From NCBI GenBank assembly GCA_902537555.1, contig CACBBR010000001.1, positions 69,501 through 133,500 of the forward strand: a stretch of 64,000 bases of DNA, given 5' to 3'. Both the position numbers and the translations under genes were made by a program. A model generated the notes under the pieces. It was not told the DNA's origin. It was given only the letters and a program-made list of their open reading frames with translations, and did not search any database. Shown here piece after piece: positions 35,243-44,929 of the stretch. Within the stretch, counting starts at the first letter, position 1; every line of letters begins with the position of its first letter. The DNA comes from an uncultured Pelagibacteraceae bacterium (lineage in GTDB: Bacteria; Pseudomonadota; Alphaproteobacteria; Pelagibacterales; Pelagibacteraceae).

Positions 35243-36573
35243 TGATCAAAAAATATTTTGGAACAGATGGAATAAGAGGAAAGGTAAATCAAGAAAAAAT
35301 CAATGGTGAAATGTTTTTTAAATTTGGATTAGCTGCAGGCACATATTTTAACAATCAAAAAAAAACTAAACAAATAGCAATAATTGCTAAAGATACAAGG
35401 TTGTCAGGATATACGCTCGAACCGGCTTTAGTTTCAGGTTTAACTTCTGCGGGAATGCATGTATTTACTTTTGGTCCATTGCCATCAAATGGTCTTGCAA
35501 TGCTCACAAAAAAAATGAAAGCCAACATGGGTATCATGATCACTGCATCACATAATTCATTTGAAGACAATGGTTTAAAATTATTTGGACCTGATGGATT
35601 AAAACTATCTGATAAAATAGAAAAAAAAATAGAAAAATTAATTGACTCAAAAGTATTAAAAAATTTATCTAATCCTAAATTATTAGGCAGAGTCAAGAGA
35701 CTAGAGTATGGATCTGAAAAATACATTGAAATATTAAAAACAAATTTTCCAAAGCAATTTAATTTAAGAGGATTAAAAATTGCAATAGATTGTGCCAATG
35801 GAGCTGCTTACAAAGTAGGACCACAGCTACTTAGATCATTAGGAGCTGAGGTCTATGAAATAGGAACTTCCCCTAATGGCTTTAACATTAATAATAAATG
35901 TGGATCAACATTTCCAAATAAAATTAAATATTATACAAAAAAGACCAAATCACATATTGGAATTTCTTTAGACGGTGACGCTGATAGAATTATTATATGT
36001 GATGAAAAAGGCAAAATTATTGATGGTGACAAAATAATAGCAACAATTGCAGAAAGGTGGAAAAGAAAAAAAATTTTAAAAGGTGGTGTTGTTGGTACTT
36101 TGATGTCAAATTATGGGCTACAAAAATACTTTGCAGAAAATAAGATAAAATTTATAAGATCTAAAGTTGGTGATAGATATGTAAAAGATTTAATGCAGAA
36201 AAGTAAGTTTAATTTGGGAGGAGAACAATCTGGTCACATAATTTTGGGTAATTTTGCTACCACTGGTGATGGATTATTAGTTGCATTAGAAATTTTATTT
36301 TCTATGAGGAAAGGTAAAAAAGCCAGTGAAATTTTTAGAAACTTCACACCTACACCACAAATACTAGAAAATATAAAAGTAAAAGATAAATCAGTAATTC
36401 ATAGTTCTAAGTGCAAAAATGCAATTAAAAAAGCAAATATTATATTAAAAGGACAAGGAAGAATATTAGTCAGAAAATCTGGTACAGAACCTGTAATTAG
36501 AATAATGTGTGAAACTGAAAATAAGGATATTCTTTCTAATTGTATAAATATTGTAAAAAAATCAATTAAATAA
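35242..36573 (+). CDS. glmM: Phosphoglucosamine mutase
   Basis: GlmM converts glucosamine-6-phosphate to glucosamine-1-phosphate for UDP-GlcNAc, needed for peptidoglycan and LPS. The 443 residues begin KKYFGTDGIRGKVN, with the phosphoserine loop ITASHNSFEDNG near 99-110, the metal loop DGDADR near 241-246 and the C-terminal RKSGTEPVIRIM phosphate site. Overlap of 1 bp with folP and 1 bp separation from thiD indicate one transcript. Confidence 0.97.
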   Translation: MIKKYFGTDGIRGKVNQEKINGEMFFKFGLAAGTYFNNQKKTKQIAIIAKDTRLSGYTLEPALVSGLTSAGMHVFTFGPLPSNGLAMLTKKMKANMGIMITASHNSFEDNGLKLFGPDGLKLSDKIEKKIEKLIDSKVLKNLSNPKLLGRVKRLEYGSEKYIEILKTNFPKQFNLRGLKIAIDCANGAAYKVGPQLLRSLGAEVYEIGTSPNGFNINNKCGSTFPNKIKYYTKKTKSHIGISLDGDADRIIICDEKGKIIDGDKIIATIAERWKRKKILKGGVVGTLMSNYGLQKYFAENKIKFIRSKVGDRYVKDLMQKSKFNLGGEQSGHIILGNFATTGDGLLVALEILFSMRKGKKASEIFRNFTPTPQILENIKVKDKSVIHSSKCKNAIKKANIILKGQGRILVRKSGTEPVIRIMCETENKDILSNCINIVKKSIK

Positions 36574-36574
36574 A

Positions 36575-37387
36575 TTGAAAATAAATTCTAAAATTTTAGT
36601 TATTGCAGGCTCAGACTCCTCTGGTGGCGCAGGTATACAAGCAGATGTAAAAACTATAACAACATTAGGTTCTTATGCGATGACAGCAATAACTGCAATT
36701 ACAGCGCAAAATACAACAGGGGTAATGTCAATCATGCCTGTCAGTAATAAAGTAATTTCAAACCAGATTGAATTTTCAGCAAAAGACATAAAGCCAGATG
36801 CTATAAAAATAGGAATGCTTCATTCAAAAGGTGTAATTAATTCAGTAATAAAATCATTAAAAAAAATTAATGCCAAAAAAATCATATTAGACCCAGTGAT
36901 GGTGGCCAAAGGTGGAAAAAAATTAATAAATGACCAAGCCATAGAAATTTTGAAACATAAATTTCTATCCAAAGCCGATTTGATTACACCAAATATACCA
37001 GAAGCAGAGGTATTAACTAACTCGAAGATACTAACAGTAAAAGATGTAGTAAGTGTGGGAAATAAATTATTAAACTTGGGTGCTAAAAATGTTCTTATTA
37101 AAGGTGGTCATTTGAGATCTAAAAATATGCAAGATATATTTATTAATAAAAAAGAAGTTGTGATATTTAAAAATAAGAAAATAAGTACTAAAAATAGCCA
37201 CGGTACAGGCTGCACACTTTCAAGCGCAATAGCTACATATTTTTCGTGTGGAAAAACGTTAAAGAAATCTTGTGAAATGGCAATTAAATATGTAAATCAT
37301 TCTCTAAGAACACAACCAAACTTAGGAAAAGGTCACGGTCCTGTAAACCATTTGAATAGTATACGAATTAAGAGAATGTTTAGATGA
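36575..37387 (+). CDS. thiD: Hydroxymethylpyrimidine/phosphomethylpyrimidine kinase
   Basis: ThiD phosphorylates HMP and HMP-P to make HMP-PP for thiamine synthesis. The 270-residue ribokinase-family protein has [17 protein letters not shown] at about 11-27, DPVMVAKGG near 107 and the catalytic loop [13 protein letters not shown] near 206. The start is a TTG 1 bp after glmM; no ATG is near. HMP kinase activity lets a cell use imported HMP even when thiC is missing, which fits known SAR11 biology. It overlaps purA by 4 bp. Confidence 0.95.
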   Translation: MKINSKILVIAGSDSSGGAGIQADVKTITTLGSYAMTAITAITAQNTTGVMSIMPVSNKVISNQIEFSAKDIKPDAIKIGMLHSKGVINSVIKSLKKINAKKIILDPVMVAKGGKKLINDQAIEILKHKFLSKADLITPNIPEAEVLTNSKILTVKDVVSVGNKLLNLGAKNVLIKGGHLRSKNMQDIFINKKEVVIFKNKKISTKNSHGTGCTLSSAIATYFSCGKTLKKSCEMAIKYVNHSLRTQPNLGKGHGPVNHLNSIRIKRMFR

Positions 37388-38676
37388 AAAATGTAGTTGT
37401 AGTAGGTTCCCAATGGGGAGATGAAGGAAAAGGAAAAATAGTTGATTGGCTCTCTAGCGAGGCTGATGTAATAATAAGATTTCAAGGTGGTCATAATGCT
37501 GGTCATACTCTTGTTATTGATGGTATTGTTTATAAATTAAGATTATTACCATCAGGAATTGTCAGAAAAAATAAAATATCAATAATTGGAAACGGTGTAG
37601 TAGTTGACCCATGGGCTCTATTAGAAGAAATTGATGAAATTAAATCAAAGGGCATAAAAATAAGTGCAGAAAATTTAATTTTGTCAGAAGCAGCGACTCT
37701 AATTTTACCTTTTCATAGGGAAATGGATGAGATCAGAGAGGACGCAGCTGGAAATTCAAAAATTGGAACAACCAGAAGAGGAATAGGGCCAGCTTATGAA
37801 GATAAAATAGGGAGAAGATCAATAAGAGTTATGGATCTTGCATCAGATAATAATTTAGATAAAAGATTAGAAGTAGTATTGCAACATCATAATGCTATTA
37901 GAAAAGGTCTAGGCAAAACTAAGTTTGAAAAAGATCAATTAAAAAAAGATTTGTTAAAAATTGCTCCACAAATATTAAAATATTCAAAACCTGTTTGGAA
38001 AAAAATTGATGAATTTAAATCCCAAAATAAAAAAATATTGTTTGAAGGTGCACAAGGCGTTCTTTTAGATGTTGATCATGGAACCTATCCATTTGTTACA
38101 TCATCTAATACAGTTGCCTCATCAGCTGCAACTGGAACAGGTTGTGGTATTAATTCAATCAACTATGTTTTAGGGATAACAAAAGCTTATACAACAAGGG
38201 TAGGAGAGGGTCCATTTCCAACAGAATTAACAGATGAAATCGGAGAGACTCTAGGCACTAGAGGAAAAGAGTTTGGAACAGTTACAAGTAGAAAAAGAAG
38301 ATGTGGTTGGTTTGATGGAGTGTTGGTTAGACAAACTCTTAAAATTTCAGGCATTGATGGGATTGCATTAACAAAATTAGATGTTCTTGATGAACTTGAT
38401 GAAATAAAAATGTGTATAGCATATGAGATTGATGGAAAAAAATTTGATTATTTACCTGCCTCAGCAGAGGATCAATTAAGGGCTAAACCAATTTATAAGT
38501 CTTTCACTGGTTGGAAGTCTTCAACAGTAGGTATAGAAAAATTTGAAGATTTACCAGATAATGCCAAAAAATATATAAAGGAGTTAGAAAAATTTGTTGA
38601 AACTACTATTTCAAGTATTTCAACCAGTCCTGAAAGAAATGATACAATCTTAATTAAGGATCCTTTTAAAATTTAA
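37384..38676 (+). CDS. purA: Adenylosuccinate synthetase
   Basis: PurA makes adenylosuccinate from IMP, aspartate and GTP, the first step from IMP to AMP. The 430 residues contain the P-loop [16 protein letters not shown] at about 8-23 with the catalytic Asp, QGGHNAGHT near 34-42, [14 protein letters not shown] near 128 and the GTP-site LTKLDVLD near 330. It overlaps thiD by 4 bp (ATGA) and converges on rpoH, the two stop codons sharing TTAA. Confidence 0.98.
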   Translation: MKNVVVVGSQWGDEGKGKIVDWLSSEADVIIRFQGGHNAGHTLVIDGIVYKLRLLPSGIVRKNKISIIGNGVVVDPWALLEEIDEIKSKGIKISAENLILSEAATLILPFHREMDEIREDAAGNSKIGTTRRGIGPAYEDKIGRRSIRVMDLASDNNLDKRLEVVLQHHNAIRKGLGKTKFEKDQLKKDLLKIAPQILKYSKPVWKKIDEFKSQNKKILFEGAQGVLLDVDHGTYPFVTSSNTVASSAATGTGCGINSINYVLGITKAYTTRVGEGPFPTELTDEIGETLGTRGKEFGTVTSRKRRCGWFDGVLVRQTLKISGIDGIALTKLDVLDELDEIKMCIAYEIDGKKFDYLPASAEDQLRAKPIYKSFTGWKSSTVGIEKFEDLPDNAKKYIKELEKFVETTISSISTSPERNDTILIKDPFKI

Positions 38677-39563
38677 TTCGCTGGTAGTAAATTTTTTGAT
38701 TTTGCAGAATTTAGCATGTGCTTTTGAAGCTTTTCAAATGCTTTATTTTCTATTTGTCTAACTCTTTCTCTGCTAATTTTATATTTTTTACTTAGTTCAT
38801 CTAGAGTTACTGGTTCATCAGTTAATCTTCTAGAATATAAAATTTTTTTCTCTCTTTCATTTAATACTTTTATAGAATCTTGTAGCAGATCTTTTCTTTG
38901 CTCCATTTCATCACTTTGGGCAATTTTTAATTCATGATCCATATCGTTATCTACAACCCAATCCTGCCATTCATCTCCGTCCTCACCAATAGGTGCATTT
39001 AAAGATTGTTCTTTTCCTGAAAGTCTTCTATTCATTGATATAACTTCGTCTTCACTTACAGATAATCTTTTAGCAATATCTTCAACATGTTCTTTCCTAA
39101 GATCTCCCTCAGATCGTGGGGATATTTGATTTTTAATTTTTTTTAAATTAAAAAAAAGTTTTTTTTGAGCAGTTGTAGTTCCTATTTTTACTAAACTCCA
39201 TGATCTTAATATATATTCTTGTATTGATGCTTTAATCCACCACATTGCATAAGTTGCAAGTCTAAATCCCTTTTCTGGTTCAAATTTTTTTACAGCTTGC
39301 ATAAGTCCAACATTACCCTCTGAAATCATCTCGTTAAGAGGCAAACCATAACCTTTGTAACCCATCGCAATTTTGGCGACTAATCTAAGATGGCTGGTTA
39401 CAAGTTTTTCAGCAGACTTTACATTTCCAGTAGATTGCCAATTTTTGGCAAGCATGTATTCTTCCTCAGCCGCAAGCATGGGAAATTTTTTTATTTGAGC
39501 AAGATATGCAGCCAATCCCCCTTCATTAGAAAGTGTAGGCAAGTTATATGTAGAATTACTCAT
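38673..39563 (-). CDS. rpoH: RNA polymerase sigma factor RpoH (sigma-32)
   Basis: This 296-residue heat-shock sigma factor has region 2 with [64 protein letters not shown] (about residues 61-121), and region 4 [28 protein letters not shown] near the C-terminus. The region between them with [10 protein letters not shown] is the RpoH box. Only two sigma factors (RpoD and RpoH) are reported in SAR11, so this gene probably carries much of the stress response. It follows rluD by 46 bp on the same strand. Confidence 0.96.
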   Translation of the reverse strand: MSNSTYNLPTLSNEGGLAAYLAQIKKFPMLAAEEEYMLAKNWQSTGNVKSAEKLVTSHLRLVAKIAMGYKGYGLPLNEMISEGNVGLMQAVKKFEPEKGFRLATYAMWWIKASIQEYILRSWSLVKIGTTTAQKKLFFNLKKIKNQISPRSEGDLRKEHVEDIAKRLSVSEDEVISMNRRLSGKEQSLNAPIGEDGDEWQDWVVDNDMDHELKIAQSDEMEQRKDLLQDSIKVLNEREKKILYSRRLTDEPVTLDELSKKYKISRERVRQIENKAFEKLQKHMLNSAKSKNLLPAN

Positions 39564-39609
39564 AAGAACTATTTATTTAATAAAGAAATTAATTTTTACA
39601 ATCCCTTTT

Positions 39610-40587
39610 TTACTTGATTTTACTTAGTTTTTTTAAAATATTCTCTAAATCATCAGGTAAATTTGAGGAAAATTCTAATCTTTTATTGCTTATTGGGTGT
39701 TTAAAACCTAGTTTCTTAGCATGTAGGAATTGCCTATTTAGTTCATTGATTAGTTTTTCAAGATCTGAGTCAATATTGATTAATTTTTTAAATTTTTTTT
39801 TATATTTTTTGTCTCCTAAAATATTATTACCTTTATTTGATAAGTGTACCCTGATCTGATGTGTTCTTCCTGTTTCTAGCTTACATTCAACAAGACTGAA
39901 AGTTGGTATTTTTTTAGTTTCATATACTTCTAAAGTTTTATAATTCGTTATAGCTCTTTTACCTTTTTTAAATGAAACTTCCATCAATTGCCTATTTTTT
40001 GAACTTCTTGCAATTAATGTATCAATTTTTCCATTTTGAGGTCTAATTTTACCCCAGACAAGAGCATGGTAAACCCTTGTGATTGAATGTTCGGAAAATT
40101 GTTTTGATAAATTTTTATGAGAAAAATTGTTTTTTGCAATAACGACTAGCCCAGATGTATCTTTATCTATTCTATGTACAATTCCAGGTCGTAATTCATT
40201 TCCAATATTTGATAAATTATTACCGCTGTAATTTATTAATGCATTCACAATTGTATTATCGTAATTTCCTGGTCCTGGATGCATAGAAATTCCTGCAGAT
40301 TTATTAATTACTATTAAATCTTTGTCTTCATAAATTATATCAAGATTATACTTGAATGGTTTTAAATTTTCTTTTTTTGGCTCGACAATATTTAAACAAA
40401 TTTCATCATTTAATTTTACTTTTCTGGATGGATCTACAGTTGTTAAATTGTTAATTTTTAAATTATTTTCTAGGATTAATGTTTTAACTCTAGATCGAGT
40501 TAATTTATTGTTTTGATTTGCTAATAAAGTATCTACTCTTAGATTTTTTTCTTTATTTTTAACAATAAAATTTATAATACTTTTCAT
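39610..40587 (-). CDS. rluD: Ribosomal large subunit pseudouridine synthase (RluD family)
   Basis: This 325-residue RluA-family enzyme has an N-terminal S4 RNA-binding domain (LRVDTLLANQNNKLTRSRVKTLI, about residues 16-38). The catalytic motif GIVHRIDKDTSGLVVIAKN at about 134-152 contains the conserved Asp that attacks uridine C5. The C-terminal part includes TGRTHQIRVHLS near 238. RluD modifies helix 69 of 23S rRNA; RluC cannot be fully excluded. Upstream it abuts tRNA-Arg on the opposite strand; downstream is rpoH, the usual alphaproteobacterial order. Confidence 0.92.
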   Translation of the reverse strand: MKSIINFIVKNKEKNLRVDTLLANQNNKLTRSRVKTLILENNLKINNLTTVDPSRKVKLNDEICLNIVEPKKENLKPFKYNLDIIYEDKDLIVINKSAGISMHPGPGNYDNTIVNALINYSGNNLSNIGNELRPGIVHRIDKDTSGLVVIAKNNFSHKNLSKQFSEHSITRVYHALVWGKIRPQNGKIDTLIARSSKNRQLMEVSFKKGKRAITNYKTLEVYETKKIPTFSLVECKLETGRTHQIRVHLSNKGNNILGDKKYKKKFKKLINIDSDLEKLINELNRQFLHAKKLGFKHPISNKRLEFSSNLPDDLENILKKLSKIK

Positions 40588-40608
40588 TAAGTTATATTAA
40601 TACTATAT

Positions 40609-40682
40609 GCGCTTGTAGCTCAACTGGATAGAGCGCCAGATTTCGGCTCTGGAGGTTCAGGGTTCGACTCCTTGCGGGCGCA
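40609..40682 (+). tRNA. tRNA-Arg(TCG), CCA not encoded
   Basis: This is a 74-nt cloverleaf: acceptor GCGCTTG with CGGGCGC (two G-U pairs), D-arm, anticodon stem CCAGA/TCTGG around a loop with TCG at positions 34-36, and T-arm CAGGG/CCTTG around TTCGACT. The anticodon reads CGA/CGN arginine codons. The encoded 3' end is the discriminator A followed by AAAAC, so CCA must be added enzymatically. It lies between divergent rluD and a hypothetical gene. Confidence 0.93.
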
Positions 40683-40700
40683 AAACAGTTTATATAAATT

Positions 40701-41354
40701 TTAAATAATCTTAAAAAATTTGGAATATTCATCAAAATTAGTGTTTTTCTTATAATTATTAATATTGAATGAATTACTTCGTCTTATATTTTTTGGTAAT
40801 TTCATTTTACCCTTTGAAATTATTGGGTATTTAGAATTAAGATAATTAAATAATGATAAATTGTTACTTAAATCGAATGTTTGTTTATGATTTATAAATT
40901 CAACATTTGAAAAAGTTTTAAGATAATAAATCCATGTTTCATACCAATTTTTATGATATTTAATTAAAGCTGATCTATCATCACGTTTAATCTTGATTTT
41001 ATGAAATTCTAAAAATTGATCGAAAAAATCTTGATCATTTCTATTCAAACTATCAATCCAATAACTTGAATTTTTATATAACAAGAAAATGATGTAGTTA
41101 TTGTTATTAAATTTTTCATTAAGAATTGGATTTGTTGAAATTGAATGTTTGTGTAATGGATTGTCGTAATTTTTAATATTATCAGTAGAATTAACAACCT
41201 CTACGTAAAAATTTTTTAACAAAAAACTCTCCAAATAGTTGGAAAATGTTCTCTGAGGGCAAAAAATAAGGATTTTTAATATTTTTTTTTTTTTTAACTT
41301 AAAAAATAAAATTCCTAATTTATTTCTAATATAATCGAAGTTAATTTTAGCCAT
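40701..41354 (-). CDS. Hypothetical protein, possible sulfotransferase-like
   Basis: This 217-residue protein is rich in Lys, Asn and aromatic residues. A segment ILIFCPQRTFSNYLESFLLK (about 27-46) has the strand-loop-helix shape of the PAPS 5'-phosphosulfate loop of sulfotransferases, and a later YHKNWYETWIYYL...VEFINHKQTF segment resembles the family's WY...YEDL region. No signal peptide is evident. The match is weak. It lies 18 bp from the 3' end of tRNA-Arg and 5 bp from the ABC permease gene on the same strand. A role in modifying surface glycan is only a guess. Confidence 0.35.
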   Translation of the reverse strand: MAKINFDYIRNKLGILFFKLKKKKILKILIFCPQRTFSNYLESFLLKNFYVEVVNSTDNIKNYDNPLHKHSISTNPILNEKFNNNNYIIFLLYKNSSYWIDSLNRNDQDFFDQFLEFHKIKIKRDDRSALIKYHKNWYETWIYYLKTFSNVEFINHKQTFDLSNNLSLFNYLNSKYPIISKGKMKLPKNIRRSNSFNINNYKKNTNFDEYSKFFKII

Positions 41355-41359
41355 ATATA

Positions 41360-42151
41360 TTATTCGCCCATGTTTATCAGAGTGCCCTTATTTTTTGCAG
41401 CATTAAAAGAATAGTAAAATAGTGTGATTGAAAGAGTAAAATAAAATACATTCCAAATAAAAGCATTGTATATATTTTTAATATCTACTGTCTGGTTTAT
41501 TAATATATTTCTAGCTTCTTCAAATATATATACCAATGGTAAAACATAAGCTATTTTTTGAAAAATTTCAGGCAATGTTTCTATTGGATAATAAATACAT
41601 CCGAAGGGTGCAAGTAAAAACATTGTAGACCATGCTATATTCTCAAATGATGGTCCAAATCTAAGTAAACCTGATGAAACTAAAATGCCAAGAGTAATTC
41701 CAAAAATGTAAAGGCTTAAAAATAATAAAAATAAAAATACTCCCAAATCAAGAATGGAGATACCAAATAAAGGAGATGTAAGAAGTATGGCTGGAACTAG
41801 ACCAATTAAAGATCTTATTAAAGCTGTTATAACTAATGAGGTTAAAATCTCACCAATTTTCATAGGAGCTATAAAAAGATTAGTAAAATTTCTGCTCCAA
41901 ATTTCTTCAAGAAAAAGCATATTAAAACCAATACTAGTTCTGAACAAAAAGTCATACAGTATTGCGCAAGTTAAAATTACACCAACTGCATTATTGTAAT
42001 AAGTTGTGTGTGTAGCAAAAAAATTTGATATAAATCCCCATAGGGTAATTTGAATAGTTGGCCAGTATACTAAATCTAAAATTCTGGGAAATGATCTAGT
42101 TATTAGGTAAAAATGTCTTAAAAATAAACCGTAAATTCTAGTTAAGCTCAC
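41360..42151 (-). CDS. ABC-2 type transporter permease
   Basis: This 263-residue inner-membrane protein with six hydrophobic helices fits the ABC-2 permease family, which exports drugs, polysaccharides or other hydrophobic molecules. The cytoplasmic N-terminus YGLFLRHFYLITRSFPRILDLVYWPTIQITLWG is typical, as are the EEIWSRNFTNLFIAPMK loop and the C-terminal LAPFGCIYYPIETLP segment. Its start overlaps the ATPase gene by 14 bp, so the pair forms one exporter. The substrate is unknown. Confidence 0.88.
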   Translation of the reverse strand: MSLTRIYGLFLRHFYLITRSFPRILDLVYWPTIQITLWGFISNFFATHTTYYNNAVGVILTCAILYDFLFRTSIGFNMLFLEEIWSRNFTNLFIAPMKIGEILTSLVITALIRSLIGLVPAILLTSPLFGISILDLGVFLFLLFLSLYIFGITLGILVSSGLLRFGPSFENIAWSTMFLLAPFGCIYYPIETLPEIFQKIAYVLPLVYIFEEARNILINQTVDIKNIYNAFIWNVFYFTLSITLFYYSFNAAKNKGTLINMGE

Positions 42152-42875
42152 TTTTACTCCTTGAAAGTTTTAAGAAAACTTCTTCTAAATTTGTTCTTCC
42201 GTGCTTCGCTATCAAATCATCAGGTTTGCCTTGGTCTATAATTTTTCCATTTTTCATCATTAGCACAGACTTGCACAATCGCGTAACTTCACTCATATTA
42301 TGAGAAGCTAAAAGTATTGAGATTTTTTTCTCTCTTTTGTATTCCTCTAAAAAAGTTCTAACAAAATCACCCACTTCTGGGTCTAAAGATGCGGTTGGCT
42401 CATCGAGCAAAAGTACTCTTGGTTCGTTAATTAATGCTTTTGCTAAACTCACCCTATTTTTTTGACCCGAAGAAAGTTCACCAGTAATATTATCCAATAA
42501 TTCCCCAATCCTCAGTTTTTCTGACAGATATTCAATTCTCTCCTCAATATTTTGAACTTTATAAAGTTTTGAATAAACATATAGATTTTGTTTAACAGTA
42601 AGTTTTTTTGGTAATTCAATATATGGAGATATAAAATTAATCATTTCAAGTATTTCAATTCTATGATCTTCAAGTTTAAGGTTATTAATCAATATTTGTC
42701 CACTTGTAGGTTTTAGCAACCCAAGCAACATTCCTATGGTAGTAGTTTTCCCTGAGCCATTTGGTCCCAGCAAACCTAGAATTTCATTTTCCTTAACATT
42801 AAAGGAAATACCTTTAACAGCTTCTTTTTTTCCGTAATTTTTTCTTATATCTTTGACTTCAATTAAATTTTTCAT
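42138..42875 (-). CDS. ABC transporter ATP-binding protein
   Basis: This 245-residue nucleotide-binding subunit has Walker A GPNGSGKTT near 38-46, signature ELSSGQKNRVSLAKAL near 137-152 (LSGGQ is LSSGQ here), Walker B VLLLDEPTASLDP near 158-170 and the switch His in LASHNMSE near 191-198. It drives the ABC-2 permease whose gene overlaps it. It overlaps the Sua5 gene by 4 bp. Substrate cannot be read from the ATPase. Confidence 0.93.
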   Translation of the reverse strand: MKNLIEVKDIRKNYGKKEAVKGISFNVKENEILGLLGPNGSGKTTTIGMLLGLLKPTSGQILINNLKLEDHRIEILEMINFISPYIELPKKLTVKQNLYVYSKLYKVQNIEERIEYLSEKLRIGELLDNITGELSSGQKNRVSLAKALINEPRVLLLDEPTASLDPEVGDFVRTFLEEYKREKKISILLASHNMSEVTRLCKSVLMMKNGKIIDQGKPDDLIAKHGRTNLEEVFLKLSRSKSELN

Positions 42876-43804
42876 TTCTTTGACGCTCTCAAAAGTCTAT
42901 CGTTAATTGCCTCACCAATTTGAATATTTGGAATTTTTTCAACTGCAATTTTTTTGTATCCATATTTTTTTATTTTTCTCAATATTTTATATAAATTTTT
43001 TGCTGCCTCTTTTAAATTTTTAGTTTTACTTAAGTAAAAATAATTTTTATCAATTTTTTTTCTTTTTTTTATCAAAATAAAAGCTTCTCCATGATTATTT
43101 TTTTTGGCATTTAGTCTCATAGGGATACCAGGAGAGTAATGTAATTTGCTGTTTCCTGGCATTTTCACATTTATTTTTCTTTTTTTGTTATTTTTTGATG
43201 ATTTGATGAATTTATAAATTGTTTTACTGTCTATACCACCCAATCTAAGAATATTTGGCTTACCGACAAGATTTATTATAGTAGACTCTAAACCTACCTT
43301 TGAGGGGCCACCTTCTAAAACAAATTTTATTTTATTCCCAAATTCATCAATCACGTCTTGTTTTGAAACTGGACTAATACTTGATGAAATATTTGCACTT
43401 GGAGCTGCGAGTGGATAATTAATTTGTTTTAACAACTTTCTTGTCAAATGATGACTAGGAAATCTTACAGCTACCAAATTTGAGTTATTTGTAACTTTTT
43501 TAGAAATTTTACTTGTATGTTTTAGTTTCAAAACAAATGAAATTGCTCCTGGACAAAATTTTTTGTAAAGCCTCTCGAAAACACTATTTAATTCACAATC
43601 CTTTTTTAATTGAATGATATTGTGATAGTGAACAATTAGGGGATTGTTATTGGGTCTTTTTTTTAATCTAAATATTTTTGATACAGCTTTATTTGAGTAA
43701 GCATTTGCAGCCAACCCATAAACAGTTTCTGTAGGGATTGCTACACATTCGTCATTATTCAAATATTTTATTGTTTTTTTAATATTTGAATCTTCATTTT
43801 TCAT
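42872..43804 (-). CDS. L-threonylcarbamoyladenylate synthase (Sua5 type)
   Basis: This enzyme makes TC-AMP for the universal t6A37 modification of tRNAs that read ANN codons. The N-terminal YrdC domain has AIPTETVYGLAANAY at about 21-35, KRPNNNPLIVHY near 48-59, RFPSHHLTRKLL near 114 and AAPSANISSSISP near 133-145. The C-terminal part with HYSPGIPMRL near 223 is the linker and Sua5 domain, so this is the longer Sua5 form (310 residues). It overlaps the ABC ATPase by 4 bp and is divergent from xseB. Confidence 0.93.
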   Translation of the reverse strand: MKNEDSNIKKTIKYLNNDECVAIPTETVYGLAANAYSNKAVSKIFRLKKRPNNNPLIVHYHNIIQLKKDCELNSVFERLYKKFCPGAISFVLKLKHTSKISKKVTNNSNLVAVRFPSHHLTRKLLKQINYPLAAPSANISSSISPVSKQDVIDEFGNKIKFVLEGGPSKVGLESTIINLVGKPNILRLGGIDSKTIYKFIKSSKNNKKRKINVKMPGNSKLHYSPGIPMRLNAKKNNHGEAFILIKKRKKIDKNYFYLSKTKNLKEAAKNLYKILRKIKKYGYKKIAVEKIPNIQIGEAINDRLLRASKK

Positions 43805-43824
43805 ATAATATTACAAACTAATAT

Positions 43825-44079
43825 ATGAATGAAAAAAATTTGCTAGATGATATTACGTCAAAATCTTTAAATGAGCTCACTGATTTGGCTGATAAAATTA
43901 TTAAAAATTTAGAAAATGAAATAAATTTAGAAAATAAATCAGAGGATTATGCTAATTTGATTAAAATTAATAAACTTATAGAAAAAAAATTTCAGAAAAA
44001 TTTGAAAGAAATATCAGAAAAATCAAATTTAAAAATTAAAGAGATTAAATCAAAGAAAGATGGAAAAAAAACTAAGTAA
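43825..44079 (+). CDS. xseB: Exodeoxyribonuclease VII small subunit
   Basis: This 84-residue helical protein has the XseB pattern of two amphipathic helices (SLNELTDLADKIIKNLENEINL and YANLIKINKLIEKKFQKNLKEISE). It stabilises the large subunit XseA in single-strand DNA degradation. The sequence alone is weak, but the xseB-ispA-dxs order is conserved widely and it overlaps ispA by 20 bp. XseA is not in the window. Confidence 0.75.
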   Translation: MNEKNLLDDITSKSLNELTDLADKIIKNLENEINLENKSEDYANLIKINKLIEKKFQKNLKEISEKSNLKIKEIKSKKDGKKTK

Positions 44080-44929
44080 AATTGTTAAAAAAACTAACAA
44101 TTATCTTTATAGATATTTTTCAAAAGAAAAAAATACAGATTTAATAAAGCCAATGTTGTATGGACTTCTTCCTGGAGGAAAAAAGTTAAGGTCAAAAATA
44201 TTATTTGATGTTGGTTTAATATTTGAGTTAGATAAAAAAACTATTTTGCAAGTAGCTGCAGCGGTAGAGTGTATTCATGCTTACTCACTCATACATGATG
44301 ATTTGCCTTGCATGGATAATGATAATTTAAGGAGAGGAAAGTTGACGACCCATAAAAAATTTAGTGAGTCCACAGCAATACTTGCTGGTAATTCTTTACT
44401 TACAATAGCTTTCCAAATTTTGAGCCAGAAAAAATTAAATTTGAGTGAAAAGAAAAAAATAAAATTAATAAACTTACTATCAGAGAGTTCTGGTCATTCT
44501 GGTATAGCTGGAGGCCAATATCTAGATTTAAGTTATGAAAAAATAAAAAAAAATAAAAAACAAATTATTGATATGCAAATAAAGAAAACTGGCAAGCTTT
44601 TTAGTTTTTGTTGTGTCGCACCAATTATTATGTCAGGTAAAATAAAATATTTAGGAATGTTTAATAAAATTGGTAATGAAATAGGCCTATTGTTCCAAAT
44701 CGCTGATGATTTAATAGATTTAAAGGGAAAAACATCAAGCGTCGGAAAAAAAACTAGAAAAGATTTAAAAATGGGAAAAGCTACTTTAATAAGTTTACTA
44801 GGTACTAAAAATACTATTAAATATGCAAATAACCTGAAATTAAATATATTCAAAAGTTTAAATAAATTTGGAAAAAAAAGTAGGGATCTAAAAGAAACCA
44901 TAAATTATATTTTAAGTAGAACAAAATGA
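44060..44929 (+). CDS. ispA: Farnesyl diphosphate synthase (IspA)
   Basis: This trans-prenyltransferase (289 residues) condenses IPP with DMAPP/GPP. The first aspartate-rich motif is DDLPCMDND near 79-87, with the two-residue insertion (DDxxxxD) typical of the bacterial FPP synthase. The second is FQIADDLID near 211-219. KLRSKILF near 38 binds IPP. It overlaps xseB by 20 bp and dxs by 4 bp, giving a short isoprenoid operon. The longer-chain synthase at 48574-49587 would use its product. Confidence 0.94.
   Translation: MEKKLSKIVKKTNNYLYRYFSKEKNTDLIKPMLYGLLPGGKKLRSKILFDVGLIFELDKKTILQVAAAVECIHAYSLIHDDLPCMDNDNLRRGKLTTHKKFSESTAILAGNSLLTIAFQILSQKKLNLSEKKKIKLINLLSESSGHSGIAGGQYLDLSYEKIKKNKKQIIDMQIKKTGKLFSFCCVAPIIMSGKIKYLGMFNKIGNEIGLLFQIADDLIDLKGKTSSVGKKTRKDLKMGKATLISLLGTKNTIKYANNLKLNIFKSLNKFGKKSRDLKETINYILSRTK

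Noticed and set aside
35355-35798. 147-codon minus-strand ORF inside glmM
   Set aside because: It is opposite the conserved glmM coding sequence with no recognisable motif, so it is considered a shadow.
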